From Mycolicibacterium sp. ND9-15 (GTDB lineage Bacteria; Actinomycetota; Actinomycetes; Mycobacteriales; Mycobacteriaceae): a stretch of DNA of 64,000 bases. Of this stretch, positions 58,477 through 64,000 are shown one piece after another. The notes beneath the pieces were generated by a model. The model made no database searches and was not told the DNA's origin. It saw nothing but the letters and a program-made list of their open reading frames with translations. Location: contig NZ_CP142362.1 of the NCBI RefSeq assembly GCF_035918395.1, positions 1,401,501 to 1,465,500 on the forward strand, given 5' to 3'. How positions within the stretch are numbered: the first letter of the stretch is position 1; every line of letters begins with the position of its first letter. Position numbers and translations under genes: made by a program.

Positions 58477-59241
58477 CTAGGCGTCGGCGCCGTGCCTGCC
58501 CGCTCCGGCCGCGAAACGCGCTGCCCCCGCCAATGATTCGGCCGCGACGCGAGACATGCTGCCGAACTCGAAGTCCATCGCCTCGGCCTCCGGACGGCCC
58601 CACTGGTTGAGCGCCGACAGCCGGTCGGCGCGCATGCACTGCTGTGGCAGCTTGGCCAGTTCCGCCGCGAGTTCCTCGGCCCGCTGCCGAGCTTCTCCCT
58701 TCGGCACCACGCGGTTGGCCAGACCCATCGCCAAAGCCTCGGCCGCATCGACGGCGCGGCCGGTGAGGATGAGATCCATTGCCCGGCTGTGCCCGATCAG
58801 CCTCGGCAACCGTACGGTTCCGCCGTCTATCAGCGGCACACCCCAGCGGCGACAGAACACACCCATGATCGCGTCCTCCTCGACGACGCGCATATCGCAC
58901 CACAGCGCCAACTCCAGACCACCCGCGACCGCGTAACCACTCACCGCGGCGATCACCGGTTTGGACAACACCATCCGGCTGGGGCCCATCGGACCGGGAC
59001 CCGTGCGGTGGACCGGATTGGCGTCGGGCGTACCGAATGCCTTGAGATCGGCTCCGGCGCAGAAGGTTCCGTTGTCGCCACACAGCACCGCGACCGACGC
59101 CGAGTCGTCCCTGTCGAAATCGTCGAAGGCCGCGTGCAGCCCCGCAGCCGCCGGGCCGTTGACCGCGTTGCGCGCTTCGGGGCGATCCATGACCACCGTG
59201 GTGACGGCACCGTTCTTCTCGACCCGAACTCCACCGGTCAT
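58477..59241 (-). CDS. echA5: Enoyl-CoA hydratase/isomerase EchA5
   Basis: 254 residues. Crotonase fold: DRPEARNAVNGPAAAGLHAA, oxyanion loops CGDNGTFCAGADLKAFG and KPVIAAVSGYAVAGGLELAL. Likely acts on acyl-CoA beta-oxidation intermediates. Last gene of the operon, ATGA overlap with the regulator. The C-terminus is alanine/glycine-rich and may be slightly extended. Confidence 0.9.
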   Translation of the reverse strand: MTGGVRVEKNGAVTTVVMDRPEARNAVNGPAAAGLHAAFDDFDRDDSASVAVLCGDNGTFCAGADLKAFGTPDANPVHRTGPGPMGPSRMVLSKPVIAAVSGYAVAGGLELALWCDMRVVEEDAIMGVFCRRWGVPLIDGGTVRLPRLIGHSRAMDLILTGRAVDAAEALAMGLANRVVPKGEARQRAEELAAELAKLPQQCMRADRLSALNQWGRPEAEAMDFEFGSMSRVAAESLAGAARFAAGAGRHGADA

Positions 59242-59996
59242 GTCGCCTCCATCAGTTGGTCACGTCGCGTGAGCGACAATCCAGGACTGTCACGCCGAGC
59301 GGACAACTCCGCGGCGAAGTCGTTGTACGCCTGGCGCAGCGCGGCTCCGGGCCAGTCGTCGGGCAGTAGTTCGGTCGGCAGCACCGGATCCGTGAGCAGG
59401 TGGCGCACGATCGCGGCAGCAGCGACGAACCGACCGGGAACGTCTACGGCCGAGCCGATTTCGTCGAGCAGAGCGCACCCGGTCCTTATCCAGTCCGGTA
59501 GCTCCCAGAGCCGGGCCACCAACTCCGCGGGCTCAGCATCACGCGCAAGCATCACCCGTACCCGGCGCAGCACCTCCGGCGGCAACGCCGTGTCGAGGTT
59601 GTCGGGCCGTAACCACACCCCTTCGCGCAACTCGCCGAACCGGCCGTCCTGCAGCGCGCTTCGTATCCCTGCGCGGGTCCGGGCATCGGTGCCGACACTG
59701 GTGACCACCACCGTGGTCCAGTCGCCGCTCCACGGACGCAGCCGCGGGTTGATCGCGTCGTCCTGACGCCGTTGCCGCGCCAACAGGCGGTCCGACAACC
59801 GATAGCCGTCCTCCGAACGCACCAGGTCGCCGGCGCTGACCATTCGGGTCAGCGCCACTCGCACAGTCGACTCTCTGATATCGAAGTCCGCTGTGAGCTT
59901 GAGTAATTCGCTCGCGGTAGCCCATGCCGGGTGCGCTCCGAGCAAGACGCTCAGCACGACGGAGCGGGCCGTCATCCGCGACAGCGAGTTCGCCAT
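59238..59996 (-). CDS. PaaX-family transcriptional regulator
   Basis: 252 residues. The winged helix at the N-terminus (SVVLSVLLGAHPAWATASEL, ESTVRVALTRMVSAGDLVRS) and the PaaX-C part with GDWTTVVVTSVGTDARTRAG. PaaX-type repressors respond to aryl- or acyl-CoA. Embedded in the fadE8-echA4-echA5 operon, which it likely controls. Matches Rv0674. Confidence 0.9.
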   Translation of the reverse strand: MANSLSRMTARSVVLSVLLGAHPAWATASELLKLTADFDIRESTVRVALTRMVSAGDLVRSEDGYRLSDRLLARQRRQDDAINPRLRPWSGDWTTVVVTSVGTDARTRAGIRSALQDGRFGELREGVWLRPDNLDTALPPEVLRRVRVMLARDAEPAELVARLWELPDWIRTGCALLDEIGSAVDVPGRFVAAAAIVRHLLTDPVLPTELLPDDWPGAALRQAYNDFAAELSARRDSPGLSLTRRDQLMEAT

Positions 59997-60934
59997 TACA
60001 CGCCGGACGCCTTGCGGCCGTGGTCGCCGAACGGTTCGTCACGCTGCCGGACCGCCTCGCGAAAGCCGTGTTCTCGGGACTGCGCGACGAACGCGTGCCC
60101 CTCGGGTGTGTGGCGTGCGATACCGTCGAACACGGTCGAGACCATCGCGCTGTTGGCTGTGCCCTGCGAGTACAGCGCCGAGTTCATCGCCAGTTTGACC
60201 ATGATCAGCTGATTGATCGGCACGCGGGCGATCCGCTCCACCAACCGCTCGGTGCGCTCGTCGAGATTCTCGGGCGAAGGCGCCTCGACCGCCAGCCCCC
60301 ACTCGGCAGCCTGCGCGCCGGTGATCGAATCACCGGTCAGCAGAAGGCGTTTGGCCCGCTGGTCACCAAGTCGATGCGCCCACATCCCGGCCGCCGGCAC
60401 ACCCCACACACGGGTGGGTGGATAGCCGATCTTGGCGTCGGCCGCCGCGATCACCTGATCGGCATGCAGCGCGATATCGGTGCCACCGGCCACGCAGTAA
60501 CCGTGGATCTTGACCACCGTCGGCTTGTCGCAGTGCACCAGGCTGGAGAAGCCGCGGACGAAGCGGCTCATCATCTGGTAGTCGATCATCGGGTCCCACG
60601 GCTGATCCGGTAGATGGTTGACGGCCTGCGTCTTTCCCGACAGCACCGTGTCGCGGTACGGGCTACCGCCGCCGGCCGACGATGAGCCCTCGGCGTAGGC
60701 GGAGAGATCGAATCCGGCACAGAACCCCTCACCTCGGCCGGAAACCAGAATCACGTGCACGGCCGGGTCGAGGTCCGCCCGTTCGACGAGCGCGGACAGT
60801 TCCAAAGGCGTGTCCGCGACGATCGCGTTGCCCTTCTCCGGCCGGTTGAACGTGATGCGGGCGACCCGATCCGTGACCTCGTAGGTCATCGTTTTCAAAT
60901 TGTCGAAGTCGACGGGCCTGATCGCGTGCGTCAT
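59996..60934 (-). CDS. echA4: Enoyl-CoA hydratase/isomerase EchA4
   Basis: 312 residues from the ATG at 60934, the M. tuberculosis length. Crotonase features: FNRPEKGNAIVADTPLELSA, GRGEGFCAGFDLSAYAEG, KPTVVKIHGYCVAGGTDIAL. The insert after SAYAEGSSSAGGG is long compared with short hydratases. It overlaps fadE8 by 4 bp and paaX-like by 1 bp. Confidence 0.92.
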   Translation of the reverse strand: MTHAIRPVDFDNLKTMTYEVTDRVARITFNRPEKGNAIVADTPLELSALVERADLDPAVHVILVSGRGEGFCAGFDLSAYAEGSSSAGGGSPYRDTVLSGKTQAVNHLPDQPWDPMIDYQMMSRFVRGFSSLVHCDKPTVVKIHGYCVAGGTDIALHADQVIAAADAKIGYPPTRVWGVPAAGMWAHRLGDQRAKRLLLTGDSITGAQAAEWGLAVEAPSPENLDERTERLVERIARVPINQLIMVKLAMNSALYSQGTANSAMVSTVFDGIARHTPEGHAFVAQSREHGFREAVRQRDEPFGDHGRKASGV

Positions 60935-62559
60935 CCCTTGACCAACGCACGCTCGATGATCGGCGCGAGATCCAGTCCGGTGGGCAGCGTTCCGAAGGCA
61001 CCGCCCCACGCGCCGCCCATCCGGGTCGCCAGAAACGCCTCCGCGACAGCGGGATGTCCATGCCGCACCAGCAACGAGCCCTGCAGCGCCAACGAGATGT
61101 CCTCGGCGACCTTACGGGCGCGGTACTGAATGGTCTCCAGATCGCCGAGGTCGGTTCGCAGGGCGTCGACATGCGCGCCCAGTCGTGGGTCGGCTCCTGC
61201 GGTAGCGGCGAGCTCGTCGAACAGCACGTCGACACACTCCGGCCGAGTCGCCATGGCGCGCAACGTGTCCAGTGCGCTGACGTTGCCCGAACCCTCCCAG
61301 ATACCCATCAGCGGCGCCTCTCGGTACAGCCGTGCCATACCGAAATCCTCGACGTAGCCGTTGCCGCCCAGGCACTCCATCGCCTCGGCGGCGTGCGGGG
61401 TGGCCCGCTTGCACACCCAGTACTTGCTGGCGGCCAGTCCGATTCGCCGCAGCAGGGTCTCGCGGTCATCACCCCGTACCGCCGCGTCGGTGGCCCCGGC
61501 CATGCGCATCGCGACGATGGTCGCCGCCTCGGCCTCGACCGCGAGATCGGCCAGCACGTTGCGCATCAGCGGCTGGTCGATCAGGTACTCGCCGAATGCC
61601 TTTCGGTGCTGTGCGTGATGGATCGCGCGGGCCAGGCCGTTGCGCATGCTGGTCGCGCTGCCCAGCGTGCAGTCCAGCCGGGTGAGGTTGACCATCTCGA
61701 TGATGGTCGGGACGCCGCGACCCTCTTCGCCGACGAGCCAGGCCACAGCGCCGTCGTACTCCACCTCGGACGAGGCGTTGGCGTGGTTGCCGAGCTTGTC
61801 CTTGAGTCGCTGCAGAAACATCCGGTTGCGGCTGCCGTCGGGCAGAATCCGCGGCAGCATAAAGCAACTGAGGCCGTCGGGTGCCTGCGCGAGCACGAGG
61901 AAGATGTCGCACATCGGTGCCGAGGTGAACCACTTGTGGCCGCGCAGCGAGTAGCTGCCGTCGCCGTTCGGTGTCGCCTCCGTGGTGCCCGCGCGGACGT
62001 CGGAACCGCCCTGCTTCTCGGTCATCGACATGCCCGCGGTGATGCCGGCCTTGATCGTGGGTACCTTCAACTCCGGGTCATACACCCGGCTGGTCAGCAG
62101 CGGTTCGTAGACCGCAGCCAACTCCGGATTGTGGCGCAGCGCCGGGACGATGGCATAGGTCATCGAGATCGGGCAGATGTGGCCCGGCTCGGGCGTCCAC
62201 ACCGAAGTCTTGGCGGCGCGTACGACGTGGGCGCCGGGCCGGTCGTCGGCCCACGGTGCGGCGTGCAGGCCATGACCGACGGCCACCGACATCAGCGAGT
62301 GGTAGGCGGGGTCGTACTCGACTTCGTCGATGCGGTGGCCGTAGCGGTCGTGGGTGTGCAGGATCGGCCGGTTGCGGTCGGCGAGTTCGCCCCAGCACTG
62401 CGCCTGCCCGCTTCCGGAGAGCGCGCCCAGGTCGGTGATCTCGTCGATGCCCCACTCGCCGCCCTCGCGGATCAGCGCCTCGACCAGGACCGGGGACGTC
62501 GCCGGGTTGTAGTCCTGAAGCGGGGGGACCTGGTTGGTGACGGCGTGCGTGTCTGGCAT
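60931..62559 (-). CDS. fadE8: Acyl-CoA dehydrogenase FadE8 (AidB-like)
   Basis: 542 residues from the ATG at 62559, the M. tuberculosis length. The N-terminal half (VPPLQDYNPATSPVLVEALI, DRYGHRIDEVEYDPAYHSLM) resembles E. coli AidB more than ordinary dehydrogenases, followed by FAD-domain MTEKQGGSDVRAGTTEA and the C-terminal ECLGGNGYVEDFGMARLYRE. AidB-type proteins bind DNA and FAD, so a role beyond beta-oxidation is possible. First gene of the operon. Confidence 0.92.
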   Translation of the reverse strand: MPDTHAVTNQVPPLQDYNPATSPVLVEALIREGGEWGIDEITDLGALSGSGQAQCWGELADRNRPILHTHDRYGHRIDEVEYDPAYHSLMSVAVGHGLHAAPWADDRPGAHVVRAAKTSVWTPEPGHICPISMTYAIVPALRHNPELAAVYEPLLTSRVYDPELKVPTIKAGITAGMSMTEKQGGSDVRAGTTEATPNGDGSYSLRGHKWFTSAPMCDIFLVLAQAPDGLSCFMLPRILPDGSRNRMFLQRLKDKLGNHANASSEVEYDGAVAWLVGEEGRGVPTIIEMVNLTRLDCTLGSATSMRNGLARAIHHAQHRKAFGEYLIDQPLMRNVLADLAVEAEAATIVAMRMAGATDAAVRGDDRETLLRRIGLAASKYWVCKRATPHAAEAMECLGGNGYVEDFGMARLYREAPLMGIWEGSGNVSALDTLRAMATRPECVDVLFDELAATAGADPRLGAHVDALRTDLGDLETIQYRARKVAEDISLALQGSLLVRHGHPAVAEAFLATRMGGAWGGAFGTLPTGLDLAPIIERALVKG

Positions 62560-62591
62560 GACACCACTATTACACTTTCGCCGACAACTGC

Positions 62592-62602
62592 ACAACCGTT
62601 GT
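62592..62602. promoter_or_regulatory. Inverted repeat before fadE8
   Basis: ACAAC-N-GTTGT (62592-62602), 33 bp upstream of the fadE8 ATG, with AT-rich ATTACACTTT between. A candidate operator for the PaaX-like or another FA-type regulator. Confidence 0.45.
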
Positions 62603-62609
62603 AACACGC

Positions 62610-63752
62610 TCAGTCTGCGCGAGCGACCGTGTCTGCTCCCGACACGCCGCCATCGACCGACATTTTGCGGTCGCTCGCGCTAAGGCGAAGCCTCTGGAAT
62701 CGGTGGATCGCGGTGATGACGACCGCGGCCAGCACCCAGCCCAGCAGGATGTCGACGACGTAATGCTCGGCGGTGTATACCAGCGTGAACGCCATGGTGA
62801 GCACGTAGGTCACCAGCACCGGCCGCCAGCGGCGCTGCACACGGTTCCACAGGAACGCCGCGATCGCCAGCGACAGCCCGGCGTGCAGCGACGGGATCGC
62901 CGCCACCAAGTTGACGCTGGACTGGCCCTGGTCGATCAGTGCGCTCGCGGAGTGCAGGTTGAGCTTGCCCCAGCCGCGCCCGACGATCCGCTCGATCCAG
63001 CCGTTGGCGCCGTCGTGGGCGCTCTGCATCGCACCGAGCAGACCGCCGTCGGCCACACCGCGCGCCGTCCGGAACATGCAGCGCGGCCCGGCCGGCCCGC
63101 CCTCGACGTCGGCGGCCGTGCACCGCGCGGCGGCCCACGGGGGCGCGGCGGGAAGCAGCGCGTAGATGACCAACGCCGCGAACGACAACCCGACGAACAA
63201 CCGCACGAACGCCTTCCACTCCTCGCGGTTGCGCAGCCACAGCACCGCCGCGATCACGTAAGGCAGGATGAAGAACGACATATAGACCGAGCTGATGACG
63301 ATCTCCCACCACGGCGGATGGGGCAACTTGAGGCGCTCCTGCAGCCAGACCGTGGGTACCGTGCCGAAGAACAGCCAGCGGTCGGCATCGATCTGCCAGT
63401 GCCACATCGTCGGTCGCCCGACGATGTCGGCCGCTCCCCTGCTCAGGTCGTAGGCGATCAGCACCAGCGCGAACGGCAACCAGTCGCGAATGACGTAGAG
63501 CATCCGACGGCCCTGCCCGATGCTGGCGACCAACAGCCCGGTGGCGATGTAGAGCAGCAGCAGTTCGCGGTTGAACGCGAAACCGGTTGTGATGGTCCGA
63601 TAGACGATCACGATCGCCCAGATGGCGACCGCGATGCGCCGGATGATCGTGAGCCAACGTGCCCGACGCGTCGGCGTGCCGGACTGCTCGGATGGCTGGG
63701 GTGGCTTGAGGGCATCCGGCGCCACAGGAGATGACTCGTCGAGCACGGCCAC
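62610..63752 (-). CDS. PAP2-family membrane phosphatase / inositolphosphotransferase-like
   Basis: 380 residues. About six helices are visible from IAVAIWAIVIVYRTITTGFA onward. Active-site regions are SVNLVAAIPSLHAGLSLAIA (His) and YTAEHYVVDILLGWVLAAVV (His/Asp), typical of the PAP2 superfamily. Substrate unknown, probably a lipid phosphate. The last about 23 residues (SASDRKMSVDGGVSGADTVA) are encoded by the family A palindrome, so the native C-terminus was probably altered by it. Confidence 0.88.
   Translation of the reverse strand: MAVLDESSPVAPDALKPPQPSEQSGTPTRRARWLTIIRRIAVAIWAIVIVYRTITTGFAFNRELLLLYIATGLLVASIGQGRRMLYVIRDWLPFALVLIAYDLSRGAADIVGRPTMWHWQIDADRWLFFGTVPTVWLQERLKLPHPPWWEIVISSVYMSFFILPYVIAAVLWLRNREEWKAFVRLFVGLSFAALVIYALLPAAPPWAAARCTAADVEGGPAGPRCMFRTARGVADGGLLGAMQSAHDGANGWIERIVGRGWGKLNLHSASALIDQGQSSVNLVAAIPSLHAGLSLAIAAFLWNRVQRRWRPVLVTYVLTMAFTLVYTAEHYVVDILLGWVLAAVVITAIHRFQRLRLSASDRKMSVDGGVSGADTVARAD
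62617..62680. repeat. Palindrome, family A copy 8, inside the 3' end of the PAP2 gene
   Basis: Perfect 13-nt arms GCGCGAGCGACCG (62617-62629) and CGGTCGCTCGCGC (62668-62680); core TGTCTGCTCCCGACACGCCG. Arm type GACCG/CGGTC. Unlike the others it overlaps a coding end, and also lies between that gene and fadE8. Confidence 0.85.
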
Positions 63753-63828
63753 TCAGCTGAATCTAGTTCACCTCGACGTCACCGGCGGTTAGAGGGCGAT
63801 TCGGTTAGCGGATCGTGACCACGACGCC

Positions 63829-63999
63829 CTAGCCGAGGTGCTCGCGCAGGAACGCGATGTCGTCCTTGCGACCCTCGTCGGCCGTCTCGCAAATCACCGG
63901 GGCGTCGGCCGCCTTGACCACCGCGACCAACAACTGCGGATCGATCTGACCGGTGCCGAAGTTGGCGTGCCGGTCGGCGCCGGAGCCCGCGGCGTCGCG
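63829..63999 (-). CDS. end: Endonuclease IV, C-terminal end only
   Basis: 56 residues before the stop at 63829; the rest lies beyond the window. [20 protein letters not shown] and the end [20 protein letters not shown] match the C-terminal zinc-site strand of deoxyribonuclease IV, which cuts abasic sites in base excision repair. The position fits Rv0670. The 76 bp between it and the PAP2 gene holds no visible signal. Confidence 0.88.
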   Translation of the reverse strand, partial: RDAAGSGADRHANFGTGQIDPQLLVAVVKAADAPVICETADEGRKDDIAFLREHLG

Positions 64000-64000
64000 C

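Noticed and set aside
58127..59083. Large reading frames antisense around echA5 with VCKHARSR-like stretches
   Set aside because: The recurring peptide comes from translating the repeat; these frames are shadows, not genes.

Overview
The window looks like a chromosomal segment of a mycobacterium, most likely a Mycolicibacterium-type species. The grounds are high GC, a complete mycofactocin locus, RslA/SigL, EchA/FadE genes, mycobacterial-type ribosomal protein extensions, and a gene order that follows M. tuberculosis roughly Rv0737 down to Rv0670 in reverse. Those assignments rest on remembered family sequences; no search was run.

Layout. 1-5.3 kb: 3' end of a sensor kinase, a MarR regulator, rslA-sigL, then map-adk-secY, all on the minus strand except the kinase. 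5.6-8.4 kb: three tandem SAM methyltransferase paralogues. 8.4-11.4 kb: a sugar module (xylB divergent from serA2-fucA). 11.4-15.2 kb: a decayed SDR/alcohol-dehydrogenase chimera, sppA, and two small membrane proteins. 15.2-19.6 kb: the spc ribosomal operon (rplN to rplO). 19.9-24.2 kb: arylsulfatase atsA, its formylglycine-generating enzyme and an alpha/beta hydrolase, separating the spc operon from the S10 operon (24.2-29.7 kb, rpsJ to rpsQ). 30-35.4 kb: a lipoprotein esterase, a P450, a TetR regulator and an MFS exporter. 35.3-42.5 kb: mycofactocin genes mftA-B-C-D-E-F-G with divergent mftR. mftA is only 33 codons. 42.5-49.5 kb: malic enzyme, a sigma factor coupled to a triple-VOC protein, a ferredoxin-reductase-like flavoprotein, a ddaH-rocD pseudogene pair, and a mycofactocin-coupled SDR. 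50-55.4 kb: a cutinase-like protein and the str operon (rpsL-rpsG-fusA-tuf). 55.7-58.4 kb: a TetR regulator, two DUF3558-like lipoproteins, two DUF3060-like exported proteins. 58.5-62.6 kb: a tightly overlapped fadE8-echA4-paaX-like-echA5 operon. 62.6-64 kb: a PAP2 membrane phosphatase and the 3' end of endonuclease IV.

Functional links. MftA is the precursor peptide that MftB/C/D/E/F turn into the glycosylated redox cofactor mycofactocin. MftG re-oxidises it, and SDRs such as the one at 48.6-49.5 kb use it. FGE activates AtsA by converting its active-site cysteine. SigL is held by RslA.

The most unusual signal is a family of about 60-65 bp intergenic palindromes scattered through the window (at about 11.4, 13.6, 19.8 twice, 49.5, 50.9, 58.4 and 62.6 kb). 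They share an internal core, and their stem arms change together between two versions. That is the pattern expected if the hairpin itself is selected. I saw no CRISPR array, tRNA, rRNA or intact insertion sequence.
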